Source: Bradyrhizobium sp. STM 3843
Lineage (GTDB): Bacteria > Pseudomonadota > Alphaproteobacteria > Rhizobiales > Xanthobacteraceae
Assembly (NCBI RefSeq): GCF_000239815.1
Contig: NZ_CAFK01000304.1
Span: forward strand, 1-64,000
Length of the DNA stretch: 64,000 bases
Direction of reading: 5' to 3'
Shown in pieces: positions 33,941 through 43,574 of this stretch. The notes below the pieces were generated by a model. The model searched no databases. It had not been told where the DNA came from and saw nothing but the letters and a program-made list of their open reading frames with translations. The first letter of the stretch is position 1, and each line of letters starts with the position of its first letter. The position numbers and the translations under genes were made by a program.

Positions 33941-36331
33941 ATGGGGGACGTCTTGACCAAGTTCAAAGCGCTGAAGCGCGCGCTGCTCTTGACCTGTGCG
34001 ATGCTGCCGGGGGCCGCATTTGCGCAGGAGACCTTGCACACCATTGAAGTGGTCGGCGTTGCGCCGGTGCCGGGGGGAGGAGAGATCGACAAGGAAAAGA
34101 TCCCGTCCAACGTCCAGACCATCGACGCGGCCGCGCTCGATCATTCCAGGGCGCCGACGCTATTGGACGGCATGGTGCAGTCCTTGCCGGGCGTCTCGCT
34201 GAGCGACCAGACCGGCAACGCGTTCCAGCGCAATCTCGATTACCGCGGCTTCACCGCCTCGCCGGTGCCGGGCACCCCGCAGGGCATCGCCGTGTATCAG
34301 AACGGCACCCGCATCAACGAAGCCTTCGGCGACGTCGTCAACTGGGACCTGCTCCCTGAAGTCGCGATCGCACGCATGACCTTGATGCCGAACAATCCGC
34401 TGTTCGGCCTCAACGCGACCGGCGGCGCGCTGTCGATCGAGATGAAGAACGGCTTCACCTATCACGGCACCGAGGCGCAGCTGTCCGGCGGCTCGTTCGG
34501 GCGTATCTCGGGCAGCGCGCAATCGGGCTATCAGGACGGAAATTTCTCGGCCTATGTCGCTGCCGACAGCACCTATGACCGCGGCTGGCGCGATTATTCG
34601 TCGTCCTCGCAGGTCCGTCGCATGTATGTCGATCTCGGCGCGCGCGGCGATCAGACCGAATTCCACGTCTCCTTCACCGGGGCCGACAACAAGCTCGGCG
34701 GGGTCGTCGCCACGCCGATCGAGATGCTGAACCAGCGCTGGTCCAGCGTCTACACCTGGCCGCAGACCACGCATCTGCAGCTCGCTTTTCTGCAGGCCAA
34801 TGCGAAGTGGACGCCGACGGACACCTTGACCGTGCAGGCGAACGGCTATTTCCGTGCCTATCGCGCATTCCATTTCGACGGCAACGGCACCGATGCCCAG
34901 GCCTGCGACGCAGGTGGCGCACTCGACGGACAGCTCTGCATCGGGGACGGCGCCACCCCGATCAATCAGAACATGGCCGTTCTCAATACGCTGGCGGCCA
35001 ATTCTGCGCTGGGCGAGATCGACCGCAACTGGACCCGCTCGAACAGCTATGGCGGCTCGCTGCAGGCGACATCGACCAATCAGCTGTTCGATCATGACAA
35101 TCATTTCGTCGTCGGTACCAGCCTCGATCACGGCCGGTCGAATTTCCAGGCCAATTCCGAGCTCGGCACGATCGATCAGAACTTCTTCGTGACCGGCACG
35201 GGGATCACCATCGATCAGCCTTTGGCCGACCTCACGCCCGTCAACCTCACCGCCAAGAACACCTATCTCGGCTTCTACGCGACCGACACCTTCGATATCA
35301 CCTCACAACTGTCGTTCACCGCCGGCGGTCGCTTCAACTGGGCCCAGATCAATCTGCAGGACGAGACCGGCCTCAATGCGCTATTGACCAGCAAGAACAA
35401 TTTCCAGCGCTTCAATCCGGTGGTCGGGTTGACCTACAAGGTCACGCCCAACATGACCGCCTATGCCGGCTATTCCGAAGCCAACCGCGCGCCGACGCCA
35501 CTCGAGCTCGGATGTTCCGATCCCGTCCGTCCCTGTCAGGTCGACAACTTCCTGATCGCCGATCCGCCGCTGAAGCAGGTGGTGTCGCACACGATCGAGG
35601 GCGGCCTGCGCGGCGAGTGGTCGGGCGGCGCAGCTTCAGTCGAGCCGCTGCCGCGCAAGGCGCCGGCGAAGGCGGCGGACAATGGTTGGCGGCTGCGCTG
35701 GGGAGTCAGCCTGTTCCGCACCGAGAACAGCGACGACATCATCAACATCGCAAGCCTCGTGGTTCCGAACCACGGCTACTTCCAGAATGCCGGCACCACC
35801 CTGCGCCAGGGCGTCGAGGCCAAGGTCGATCTGTCCTGGGATCGCTGGACCGCTTACGCCAACTACACCTTCGTCGACGCGACGTTCCGGAGCACGTTCA
35901 ACGTCAACGATCCCAATCTGCAGACGACAGTCACCGTCACGCCCGGCAATCACATCCCGCTGGTCCCGGCGCATCGCCTGAAGCTCGGTGCGGAATATGC
36001 TGTCACCGATACCTGGAAGCTCGGCGCCGACATCAACTATGTCGGCAGCCAGTATCTGCTGCGCGACGATTCCAATGTTTATCCCAAGGTGCCGGCCTAT
36101 TGGGTCGTGAACCTGCATACTTCCTACCAGGTGACGAAGAACGTCGAAGTGTTCGGGTTGGTGCAGAACCTGTTCAACAATCACTATTACTCGGCGGGCA
36201 CCGTCTTCAATCCGGCCGGGTTCAACAACTCGACCCCGGGCGGGGCGAACCTGATGACCTTCAACGACCCCCGCAGCATGCTGCCCGGTGCGCCGCTCGC
36301 AGTCTATGCCGGCATCAAGGCGACGTTCTGA
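33941..36331 (+). CDS. TonB-dependent outer-membrane receptor
   Basis: The 796-residue receptor has a signal peptide (cleavage after AAFA, residue 28), then a TonB-box-like TIEVVG, a plug domain (about 45-165) with GMVQSLPGVSLSDQTGNAFQ and NPLFGLNATGGALSIEMKNG, and a 22-strand barrel. The C-terminus LAVYAGIKATF ends with aromatic Phe as in outer-membrane barrels. It imports siderophores, vitamins or other large ligands; specificity cannot be read. Start at 33941 with AGAGG upstream; frame open from 33809. The preceding exbBD-tonB genes supply energy. A terminator follows. Confidence 0.9.
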   Translation: MGDVLTKFKALKRALLLTCAMLPGAAFAQETLHTIEVVGVAPVPGGGEIDKEKIPSNVQTIDAAALDHSRAPTLLDGMVQSLPGVSLSDQTGNAFQRNLDYRGFTASPVPGTPQGIAVYQNGTRINEAFGDVVNWDLLPEVAIARMTLMPNNPLFGLNATGGALSIEMKNGFTYHGTEAQLSGGSFGRISGSAQSGYQDGNFSAYVAADSTYDRGWRDYSSSSQVRRMYVDLGARGDQTEFHVSFTGADNKLGGVVATPIEMLNQRWSSVYTWPQTTHLQLAFLQANAKWTPTDTLTVQANGYFRAYRAFHFDGNGTDAQACDAGGALDGQLCIGDGATPINQNMAVLNTLAANSALGEIDRNWTRSNSYGGSLQATSTNQLFDHDNHFVVGTSLDHGRSNFQANSELGTIDQNFFVTGTGITIDQPLADLTPVNLTAKNTYLGFYATDTFDITSQLSFTAGGRFNWAQINLQDETGLNALLTSKNNFQRFNPVVGLTYKVTPNMTAYAGYSEANRAPTPLELGCSDPVRPCQVDNFLIADPPLKQVVSHTIEGGLRGEWSGGAASVEPLPRKAPAKAADNGWRLRWGVSLFRTENSDDIINIASLVVPNHGYFQNAGTTLRQGVEAKVDLSWDRWTAYANYTFVDATFRSTFNVNDPNLQTTVTVTPGNHIPLVPAHRLKLGAEYAVTDTWKLGADINYVGSQYLLRDDSNVYPKVPAYWVVNLHTSYQVTKNVEVFGLVQNLFNNHYYSAGTVFNPAGFNNSTPGGANLMTFNDPRSMLPGAPLAVYAGIKATF

Positions 36332-36384
36332 GTGCGCGCGATGTCATCGCGCCTCGGGTGAAAGATCGTGAGCGCAATGGCAAG

Positions 36385-36412
36385 AAAAGCCGGGAGCGAT
36401 CCCGGCCTTTAT
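36385..36412 (+). terminator. Rho-independent terminator after the TonB-dependent receptor
   Basis: GCCGGGA-GCGA-TCCCGGC stem with flanking A and T runs, about 55 bases past the stop; the core is identical to the glp terminator. Confidence 0.75.
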
Positions 36413-36438
36413 TGTGGAGCCGCCATTCATTGTGGTCT

Positions 36439-36539
36439 GTCATTCCGGGGCGATGCGTAGCATCGAGCCCGGAATCCATAACCACCGCTGCGGAGTATGG
36501 ATTCCGGGCTCGCCGCTGTCGCGGCGCCCCCGGAATGAC
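36439..36539. repeat. Palindromic intergenic repeat, family C, copy 5
   Basis: Ends GTCATTCCGGGGC and CCCGGAATGAC, with an inner pair GGAATCCATA / TATGGATTCC. It lies between the convergent receptor and OYE genes. Confidence 0.8.
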
Positions 36540-36560
36540 TCTGTGAGAGGGGAGGCGCGA

Positions 36561-37652
36561 CTATTCCGCCGCCTCCTTCAGCGTCGGATAATCGACATAG
36601 CCCTTGGCGCTGCCGCCATAGAAGGTGTTCTTGTCAAAATCGTTGAGCGGCGCCCCTCGCTTCAGCCGCTCGACCAGATCGGGGTTGGAGATGAACAGCT
36701 TGCCGAACGCGATCAGGTCGGCCGCATCGGCGTCCAGCACCTTGTTGGCGAGCGCGAGGTCATAGCCGTTATTGGCCATGTAGGCGCCTTTGAAGCGCTT
36801 GCGCAGCGAGGCGTAGTCGAACGGCGCGATGTCGCGCGGACCACCGGTCGCCCCCTCGATGACGTGGAGATAGACCAGGTTCAGCGCGTTGAGCTGGTCG
36901 ACGATGTAATCGAACAGCGGTTGCGGATTGGAATCGGAGACGTCGTTGGCAGGTGTCACCGGCGAGATGCGGATGCCCGTCTTCTCAGGCCCGATTGCGT
37001 CCGCCACGACCTTGGAGACTTCCAGCATCAGCCTGGCGCGGTTCTCGATCGAGCCGCCATAGGCGTCGGTGCGCTTGTTGGTGCCATCCTTGGCGAACTG
37101 GTCGAGCAGATAGCCGTTGGCGCCATGGATTTCGACGCCGTCGAAACCGGCCTCGATCGCATTCAGCGCCGCCTGCTTGTAGCTCTCGATGATCCCTGGA
37201 ATTTCCGACAATTCGAGCGCGCGCGGCGCGGAGACGTCGGTGAAGGCGCCGCCAACGAAGGTCTTGGTCTTGGCTTGGATCGCCGAGGGCGCGACCGGCG
37301 CGCCGCCGTTCGGCTGCAGCGAGACATGCGAGATGCGGCCGACGTGCCAGAGCTGGATGAAGATGCGGCCGCCATTGGCATGCACGCGGTCGGTGACCTT
37401 GCGCCAGCCTTCGACCTGCGCCTTGGAATAGATGCCGGGGGTGTCCTGGTATCCCTGGCCCTGCTGCGAGATCTGGCTGGCTTCGGTGATCAGGAGGCCG
37501 GCGGAGGCGCGTTGGCCATAATATTCGGCGGCCAGTGGACCCGGCACCATGCCGTCGACGGCGCGGTTGCGGGTCAAGGGCGCCATCACCGCGCGGTTTG
37601 CCAACGTGATCGGGCCAAGCTTGAAAGGCTCAAACAATTTCGACGTGCTCAT
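36561..37652 (-). CDS. Old Yellow Enzyme family alkene reductase (NemA-like)
   Basis: The 363-residue FMN-dependent TIM-barrel enzyme reduces activated C=C bonds such as N-ethylmaleimide or enones using NAD(P)H. Signatures are LFEPFKLGPITLANRAVMAP at the N-terminus, the HGANGYLLDQF substrate motif and the phosphate/flavin loop TDAYGGSIENRARLMLEV. Cytoplasmic. The start at 37652 has GGAAAG five bases upstream; the frame is open further to 37853. It probably shares a transcript with the DUF1993 gene upstream on the same strand. Confidence 0.92.
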   Translation of the reverse strand: MSTSKLFEPFKLGPITLANRAVMAPLTRNRAVDGMVPGPLAAEYYGQRASAGLLITEASQISQQGQGYQDTPGIYSKAQVEGWRKVTDRVHANGGRIFIQLWHVGRISHVSLQPNGGAPVAPSAIQAKTKTFVGGAFTDVSAPRALELSEIPGIIESYKQAALNAIEAGFDGVEIHGANGYLLDQFAKDGTNKRTDAYGGSIENRARLMLEVSKVVADAIGPEKTGIRISPVTPANDVSDSNPQPLFDYIVDQLNALNLVYLHVIEGATGGPRDIAPFDYASLRKRFKGAYMANNGYDLALANKVLDADAADLIAFGKLFISNPDLVERLKRGAPLNDFDKNTFYGGSAKGYVDYPTLKEAAE

Positions 37653-37776
37653 GTGATCTTTCCGGATGATGGTCTGTGAAGGACAATTGTGCGCTGCCGC
37701 GAAAGTCGCAATCGGGGCAGCCATTCGCACTGCGCAGAGGAGGGCCGCGATCGGCAGGCGCGGCCGGCTGCATCGG

Positions 37777-38280
37777 TCAGGCCATGCCCAGGAAGTCCCG
37801 CTTGCCGATCTCGATGCCATTGTGGCGCAGGATCCCGTGCGCGATCGCGGCATGGAAATAAAAATTTGGAAACGAGATGCGGTTGACGAAGTCCTGGCCC
37901 TTCAGTGTCGTGGTCGCGTTCGGCCCGCTTGGGAAGATGACGTCCTTGGTGTCACCACCCTCGAATTGGGCCGGCTTGAAGGTCTTCAGATAATCGATGG
38001 TCTTTGTCAGGCGCTGCTGCAGCTCCGCGAAGCTGGTTTCGGTGTCCGGGGTGCTCGGGACGCCGCTATGGGAGAGCCGTGCGCAGCCCTTGGCGGCGAA
38101 ATCGCAGGCGAGCTGGATCTGCTTGGTGAACGGCAGCATGTCCGGGTAGAGCCGCGCGTTCAGCAGCACCCCCGGCTGGATTTTCCTGGCCTCGCAATGG
38201 GCTTCGGCCTTGGCAAGCAGGCCAGTGAGGCTGGTGAGGATCTGGAGATAGGCGGGAACGGTCGAATCGTAAAAGGACAT
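37777..38280 (-). CDS. DUF1993 family protein
   Basis: The 167-residue helical protein begins MSFYDSTVPAYLQILTSLTG and contains ARLYPDMLPFTKQIQLACDF and FPNFYFHAAIAHGILRHNGI, features of DUF1993, a DinB-like four-helix family of unknown function. Cytoplasmic. GAGAG lies before the ATG at 38280; the frame continues open upstream to 38601. Its promoter region faces that of the sugar ABC operon. Confidence 0.85.
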   Translation of the reverse strand: MSFYDSTVPAYLQILTSLTGLLAKAEAHCEARKIQPGVLLNARLYPDMLPFTKQIQLACDFAAKGCARLSHSGVPSTPDTETSFAELQQRLTKTIDYLKTFKPAQFEGGDTKDVIFPSGPNATTTLKGQDFVNRISFPNFYFHAAIAHGILRHNGIEIGKRDFLGMA

Positions 38281-38450
38281 GTGATGCTCTCGTGAAAGGG
38301 AGACGTCGCAACGATGCGCGCCTCCGAGATGGGGTGGCACCCAAGATAATGCAACTGCATCTTTCTCTGATTTTGCGGCCCGACGCGCGATTCCCAGCGT
38401 CGCCCGCAGGGTGACCAGAACGACTTGCCCGCGGAGCACGTGTGACATCA

Positions 38451-38473
38451 TCGCATGATCGGTCGACATGCGA
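38451..38473. promoter_or_regulatory. Inverted repeat in the DUF1993 / sugar ABC divergent region
   Basis: TCGCATG-N9-CATGCGA is a perfect 7-base inverted repeat, about 145 bases before the binding-protein start. Spacing and symmetry suit a LacI- or ROK-type operator, though no regulator gene is adjacent. Nothing else is recognised in 38281-38618. Confidence 0.35.
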
Positions 38474-38618
38474 GGCCAGCGGCTCGCGCTGTGACACCGA
38501 TATGCACGGCACATGTCAGCTTGTCGAACCGCCAGCGCGGCGATATCGTCCGGCGCACTCCTACCAGAAAAACCAAGGTCCGCAGTCTGAAGTGCGGCCA
38601 ATGAGGGAGAGGAAACTC

Positions 38619-39641
38619 ATGACGTCCGGCATCCGGATTCTGGCTGTTTGCGCTATCGGTAGCGCAATGTTCGCGGGCTCGGCGTTCGCCGACACCAGCG
38701 GAAAGAAGATTGCGTTCTCAAACAACTATGCCGGCAATTCCTGGCGCCAGGCGATGCTCAAGAGCTATGACATCGTCACCAAGAAGGCAGTCGCCGACAA
38801 GGTCGTCGCCTCGGCCGATGTCTTCACCACCGCCGACAAGGACGTGCCGACCCAGGCGGCGCAGATTCAAAATCTCATCCTGCAGGGATATGACGCGATC
38901 GTCATCAATGCGTCTTCGCCGGATGCCCTGAACGGCGCCGTCAAGCAGGCCTGCGATGCCGGCATCGTGGTCGTATCGTTCGACGGCATCGTCACCGAAC
39001 CTTGCGCCTACCGGGTCGTCGTCGATTTCAAGGCGATGGGGACGCAGGAAGTCACGGAGATGGCCAAGTTCCAGCCCAAGGGCGGCAACCTGCTCGAAAT
39101 CCGCGGCCTTGCGGGGACCTCGATCGACGACGCCATTCACGCCGGCATCCTCGAGGGGGTTAAGGCGCATCCGGAGTTCAAGATCGTGAGCTCGGTGACC
39201 GGCGACTGGGATCAGACCACGGCCCAGAAGGCCGTCGCCACGGTGCTGCCTTCGCTGCCTGACGTTATCGGCGTGGTCGATCAGGGCGGCGACGGCTATG
39301 GAGCGGCCCAGGCCTTCGCAGCCGCCGGCAAGCCGCGCCCCACCATCATCATGGGCAACCGGCAGGACGAATTGCAGTGGTGGAAGGAGCAGAAGGCCAA
39401 GGACGGCTACAAGACCTGGTCCGCCTCGATCGCGCCCGGCGTCTCGACCTTGGCGTTCTGGGTCGCTCAGCAGGTGCTGGACGGTAACAAGACCATCCCC
39501 CACGATCTGCTGGTGCCTTATCTTGCTTTCACGCAGGACAATTTCGAGACCGAATTGCCCAACATCCCGAACGGCGGTGTCGCGAGCCACGAATACACGC
39601 AAGCGGAAGCCATCGCGGCGATCAAAGCCAATATGAAATGA
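38619..39641 (+). CDS. Sugar ABC transporter substrate-binding protein (ribose type)
   Basis: The 340-residue periplasmic protein has a 24-residue signal peptide ending GSAFA. The Peripla_BP_4 fold is shown by GKKIAFSNNYAGNSWRQAML, the QIQNLILQGYDAIVINASSP strand-helix and VDQGGDGYGAAQAFAAAGKP. It captures a sugar or polyol for the membrane genes that follow; the ligand is unknown. GGGAGAGGA lies five bases before the ATG at 38619, while the frame is open from 38442. Confidence 0.88.
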   Translation: MTSGIRILAVCAIGSAMFAGSAFADTSGKKIAFSNNYAGNSWRQAMLKSYDIVTKKAVADKVVASADVFTTADKDVPTQAAQIQNLILQGYDAIVINASSPDALNGAVKQACDAGIVVVSFDGIVTEPCAYRVVVDFKAMGTQEVTEMAKFQPKGGNLLEIRGLAGTSIDDAIHAGILEGVKAHPEFKIVSSVTGDWDQTTAQKAVATVLPSLPDVIGVVDQGGDGYGAAQAFAAAGKPRPTIIMGNRQDELQWWKEQKAKDGYKTWSASIAPGVSTLAFWVAQQVLDGNKTIPHDLLVPYLAFTQDNFETELPNIPNGGVASHEYTQAEAIAAIKANMK

Positions 39642-39705
39642 CGGCTGAAGGAGCGCGCGATTCGCGAAGCGCAAGGGAGCAAGGGCCAAGGGTGGCAGGG
39701 GTGGA

Positions 39706-41175
39706 ATGACTGTCACGAGTCCGAAGCTCGTTAAGCTGGACGGCATCGAAAAGCATTTCGGTGCCGTCCGTGCGCTCGGTGGTGTCGATCTCGCGGTCGG
39801 GCAGGGCGAATGCCTCGGGTTAGTCGGCCATAATGGCGCGGGCAAATCGACCCTGATGCATGTCCTCGCGGGCACGGCATCGGCCGATCGTGGATCTCTG
39901 ACGATCTTGGGCGAGGCGCCGGCCGGCTACTCGCCTGGTATCGCCAAGAAGCTCGGGGTGCGCTGTGTCTTTCAGGAGCTCTCGCTCTGTCCCAACCTGA
40001 CGGTCGCCGAGAACACCCGCGTCTTTCATCCCTCGCTCACCGGGTTCAACTGGCGGGCTAAGGCGGGTCGGCTGATCCTCGAAAAGCTCGACGCCATTTT
40101 CCCGGGTCACGGAATCAGCGCATCCGATCTGGTTCAGGATCTCGCCATCGGGCGTCGCCAGATGGTCGAGGTCGCGCGCGCCTTCACCGCGACGGATGAG
40201 CCGGTGCGGCTGATCATCCTCGATGAGCCGACGTCTTCGCTCGATGCCCACACCGCCCGCCAGCTGCTCGGCTTCATGCGTCGCGCCGTCGCCGATGGCA
40301 TAAGCTTCATCTTCATTTCGCATCTCCTGGGCGAGGTGCTCGAGCATTGCGATCGCATTGTGGTGATGCGCGATGGCAGGACGGTCGCCGACGCTGATGC
40401 TACGACGTTCGATCGCGACAGGCTGGTCGCGGCCATGGGCGACGTCGAGGTTCACGCGCGCGAGACTCGCGCGAACAAGGGCCGAGCGCGCGGGCAATCG
40501 CCGCTTCGCGTCCGTGCCCGCCCCAGGCGACAGAGCGGCATCGGCGAGCTCGTCGCGCATGAGGGCGAGATCATCGGCCTTGCCGGGCTTGCCGGCCATG
40601 GCCAGACCGAGCTCCTGCTCGCGATATTTTCGGCTGCGATGCGCGCTGATGCGCGTGCGGAGGTCACGGCCAGCGTGGCCCTGGTCGCGGGCGACCGTCA
40701 GGCTGACGGCGTATTCCCGCTGTGGTCGATTGCCGAAAATATCGGGGTGCGTTCGCTGCCCAGCCTGCGCCAGGGCCTCTTGATCTCGCCGCGACGCGAA
40801 GATGCGCTGGCCAATCTCTGGCGCGACAAGATCAGGATCCGCACGCCCGACGTTCACCACAACATTCTCTCGCTGTCCGGCGGCAATCAGCAGAAGGCAT
40901 TGTTCGCCCGCGCACTTGGTTCGGACGCCCGCATCGTGCTGATGGACGATCCGATGCGCGGCGTCGACGTCGGCACCAAGCTCGAAGTCTACGATCTGAT
41001 CCGCGAAGAGGCGGACGCTGGCCGGACCTTTCTCTGGTACACGACCGAAACCGATGAATTGAAGCAATGCGACCATGTCTATGTCTTCCGCAACGGCGCG
41101 ATCGTTGCGGACCTGACCAGCGACGAGGTGACCGAGCAGAAGGTCATCCAGTCCTCCTTCGCGGAGGCGAGCTGA
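39706..41175 (+). CDS. Sugar ABC transporter ATP-binding protein (RbsA/MglA type, two domains)
   Basis: The 489-residue protein has two fused ABC domains. The first has a canonical Walker A (GHNGAGKST), Walker B (LIILDEPTSSLD) and a variant signature. The second lacks a normal Walker A (GLAGHGQTELL) but has the intact signature LSGGNQQK, the usual asymmetry of RbsA-type proteins. It powers import with the two permeases immediately downstream. The ATG follows a G-rich stretch (CAGGGGTGGA). Confidence 0.9.
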   Translation: MTVTSPKLVKLDGIEKHFGAVRALGGVDLAVGQGECLGLVGHNGAGKSTLMHVLAGTASADRGSLTILGEAPAGYSPGIAKKLGVRCVFQELSLCPNLTVAENTRVFHPSLTGFNWRAKAGRLILEKLDAIFPGHGISASDLVQDLAIGRRQMVEVARAFTATDEPVRLIILDEPTSSLDAHTARQLLGFMRRAVADGISFIFISHLLGEVLEHCDRIVVMRDGRTVADADATTFDRDRLVAAMGDVEVHARETRANKGRARGQSPLRVRARPRRQSGIGELVAHEGEIIGLAGLAGHGQTELLLAIFSAAMRADARAEVTASVALVAGDRQADGVFPLWSIAENIGVRSLPSLRQGLLISPRREDALANLWRDKIRIRTPDVHHNILSLSGGNQQKALFARALGSDARIVLMDDPMRGVDVGTKLEVYDLIREEADAGRTFLWYTTETDELKQCDHVYVFRNGAIVADLTSDEVTEQKVIQSSFAEAS

Positions 41176-41179
41176 GCTC

Positions 41180-42163
41180 ATGAGCGCAAGTGGCGTGGCT
41201 GCGAAAGAGGTTTCGCGCGTGCTCGGCCGTGGCAGCACGCCACGACTGTTGCGGGCCCTGCTGCCCGCGCTGTCGCTCGCGCTGGTGCTCTTGGCGATCA
41301 GCTATCTCAATCCGCGTGCGATCAGTTATTTCGGCTTCACGCTGATGCTCAACCTTGCGGTTCCGATTGCGCTCGCGACCATCGCGCAGATGTTCGTCAT
41401 TGCCGGCAACGATCTGGACCTGTCGATCGGCGCCTTCGTCGGCTTTGTCGGCTGCGTCACCGCGACCTGGCTGCGCGAGACGCCTCTGCTGGGAACTCTC
41501 GTGCTGCTTGGCTGCATCGCGACTTACGCAGGTCTCGGCGCGCTGATCTATCTGCGCAATCTGCCCTCGATCGTGGTGACGCTCGGCATGAGCTTCGTCT
41601 GGCAGGGGCTTGCCATCCTGCTGCTGCCGAAGCCCGGTGGCAAGGCGCCCGGCTGGCTGCTGGCCACCATGAGCTTCAAGCCGCCTCTGATTCCGTTTCC
41701 GATACTGGCCGCGGCTGTCATCGCCGCGCTCGCTTATGTCGGGCTGATGCGGACATCCTACGGTGCCATCCTGCGCGGCTCCGGCGGCAACGCGGTCGCG
41801 ATCGGCCGCGCCGGCTGGTCGCTCTTGAAGGCGAAGATGGTCTTGTTCGCATGCACCGGCGTGTTCGGCGTCCTGTCGGGGCTGGCGCTGATCGGCATCA
41901 CCACCTCGGCTGATGCGAATATCGGCAACGGCTATACGCTGCTGTCGATCGCCGGGGTCATTCTCGGCGGCGGAGAGTTCGTCGGCGGCCGGGTCTCACC
42001 GATCGGCGCTGTGATCGGCGCGTTGACTTTGGCGCTTGCCGCGTCCCCGTTGCTGACCTTCATGCATATCCCGCCGGACTGGCAGGTCGCCGCCAACGGC
42101 GCCACCCTGATCGTCGTGCTGGCCGCTCGCGTCCTGATCAGCCGCAAGGAGGCGGAGCGATGA
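41180..42163 (+). CDS. Sugar ABC transporter permease (RbsC type)
   Basis: The 327-residue inner-membrane permease has about eight to ten helices and family blocks IAGNDLDLSIGAFVGFVGCV, VTLGMSFVWQG and SIAGVILGGGEFVGGRVSPI. It starts four bases after the ATPase stop and overlaps the next permease by four bases (ATGA). Partner of the following permease; the pair form the channel. Confidence 0.9.
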   Translation: MSASGVAAKEVSRVLGRGSTPRLLRALLPALSLALVLLAISYLNPRAISYFGFTLMLNLAVPIALATIAQMFVIAGNDLDLSIGAFVGFVGCVTATWLRETPLLGTLVLLGCIATYAGLGALIYLRNLPSIVVTLGMSFVWQGLAILLLPKPGGKAPGWLLATMSFKPPLIPFPILAAAVIAALAYVGLMRTSYGAILRGSGGNAVAIGRAGWSLLKAKMVLFACTGVFGVLSGLALIGITTSADANIGNGYTLLSIAGVILGGGEFVGGRVSPIGAVIGALTLALAASPLLTFMHIPPDWQVAANGATLIVVLAARVLISRKEAER

Positions 42164-43110
42164 AGGGCACGCTTGGCAGAGCTTTCGCCACACCCTGGAT
42201 CTGGTCGTTTGTCGGTGCGCTCGCGGTCTGGCTGGCGGCGGTCTTCTTCACCGGCGGCTATGGCGCTGGAGGCATGCTGACCGCGGCGCTCTCGCTTGCC
42301 GTGTTCACGGTCGTCGTCGGCGTCGGCCAGATGTTCGTGATCACGCTGGGCCCGGGCAATGTCGATTTGTCGCTGCCGGCCAATATCGGGTTGGCCAGCG
42401 CGGTGGCGATGACGGTGATGGCCGGCGACGACGGTCGCATCCTGCTGGGGCTCGCTGCGGCGCTCGCGTGTGGCCTCGCGATCGGAGCGGCCAACTACCT
42501 GCTGATCTGGGCCTTGCGGATACCGCCGATCATCGCGACGCTCTCGGCGAGCTTCGTCATTCAGTCGATCGACATCAGCTATGGTCGCGGGCTGCAGATC
42601 AAGCCGCCGCCCGGCTTTGCTGATTTCACCAACATCCAGGTCCTTGGAATTCCGATCCTGGCCGTTCTCACCGTGTTGTTCACCGTCGGCGCCGGGCTTG
42701 CGCTGCAACGTACCATCTTCGGCCGCTCCGTCCTTGCGATCGGACAGAACATGCGGGCCGCGCGGCTGGCCGGTATCCGGGTCAATCGGGTGCGCTTTGC
42801 CACCTATGCCTTGTCAGGGACGCTGGGCGGCATCGACGGCGCGCTGCTGGCCGGCTACTTCCGCGGCGCCAATGTCGATATCGGCAACGAATATCTCTTG
42901 GCCTCGATCGCGGTGGTCGTGATCGGCGGCACGTCCGTCGCGGGCGGCAAGGCCAACGTTCCCGGGCTCTGGGGCGCGGCGCTGTTCCTGGTGCTGCTGC
43001 TGACGATGCTCAATACCTTCGGCGTCAGCGCCGGCGTCCGTCTCGTGCTGACCGGGCTGATCATCGTGGCAGTCATCACCGCGGCCGGCGGCGCTGAAGC
43101 GGCACGGTGA
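42160..43110 (+). CDS. Sugar ABC transporter permease (RbsC type)
   Basis: The second permease, 316 residues, has matching family blocks VITLGPGNVDLSLPANIGLA, ATLSASFVIQSIDISYGRGL and SIAVVVIGGTSVAGGKANVP. Two different RbsC-type permeases instead of a homodimer mark a subclass of sugar transporters common in rhizobia. Closes the operon; a family B repeat follows 23 bases later. Confidence 0.9.
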   Translation: MKGTLGRAFATPWIWSFVGALAVWLAAVFFTGGYGAGGMLTAALSLAVFTVVVGVGQMFVITLGPGNVDLSLPANIGLASAVAMTVMAGDDGRILLGLAAALACGLAIGAANYLLIWALRIPPIIATLSASFVIQSIDISYGRGLQIKPPPGFADFTNIQVLGIPILAVLTVLFTVGAGLALQRTIFGRSVLAIGQNMRAARLAGIRVNRVRFATYALSGTLGGIDGALLAGYFRGANVDIGNEYLLASIAVVVIGGTSVAGGKANVPGLWGAALFLVLLLTMLNTFGVSAGVRLVLTGLIIVAVITAAGGAEAAR

Positions 43111-43132
43111 GCGTTACCTAGGACTGACAGCC

Positions 43133-43217
43133 CGTAGGATGGGTAGAGCGAAGCGAAACCCATCGCCAACGGCCGGTCGCATCGACGGTGATGGGTTTCG
43201 CCTGCGGCTCAACTACG
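43133..43217. repeat. Palindromic intergenic repeat, family B, copy 2
   Basis: CGTAGGATGGGTAGAGCGAA at the left and GATGGGTTTCGCC...GGCTCAACTACG at the right form interrupted inverted arms. It flanks the small low-GC gene on its left side. Confidence 0.7.
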
Positions 43218-43302
43218 CGCTCACATCAATCAGAGTCTTGCCGATTTTGACACAGAGCAAAAATTGCTTGACTGTCGATCCGAGCAACGGGGGTCCGTAC
43301 AC

Positions 43303-43539
43303 ATGAGATATCCTGATGGCACCGAGGCACATATCGGCGATCGTGTAGAGCTATGGGATGGAAACATCGGAGTTGTGGTTTTCTCTATTGATACGGACGA
43401 GTATTCGGAAGCCTATCCCAAAGATCAGTGGAAGGAATTTCTTGGGTCGGGAGTAATGATCTTATCAGAAAAGGCTGGTCTAATTCACTATAAGGAGCCC
43501 GAGACGACAATGCGTTTACTCTCGCGCAAACAGAGCTGA
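43303..43539 (+). CDS. Small hypothetical protein of lower GC, possibly acquired
   Basis: The 78-residue soluble, acidic protein begins MRYPDGTEAHIGDRVELWDG and continues GVVVFSIDTDEYSEAYPKDQ. Its codon use is richer in A/T than all neighbours (for example GATATCGGA-like codons and frequent TTT, AAA, GAT). It resembles small widespread proteins of unknown role, some near toxin or contact-inhibition loci; an immunity function is only a guess. Two copies of repeat family B flank it (43133-43217 and 43575-43657), so the gene may have been inserted as a unit. A start 13 codons upstream is less likely. Confidence 0.65.
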   Translation: MRYPDGTEAHIGDRVELWDGNIGVVVFSIDTDEYSEAYPKDQWKEFLGSGVMILSEKAGLIHYKEPETTMRLLSRKQS

Positions 43540-43574
43540 TGGGCCAGCGTTCGTGGGAGGCTTGCGCAGAAGCC

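Noticed and set aside
39706..41175. Degenerate Walker A in the second half of the sugar ABC ATPase as an oddity
   Set aside because: This is normal for RbsA/MglA-type fused ATPases.
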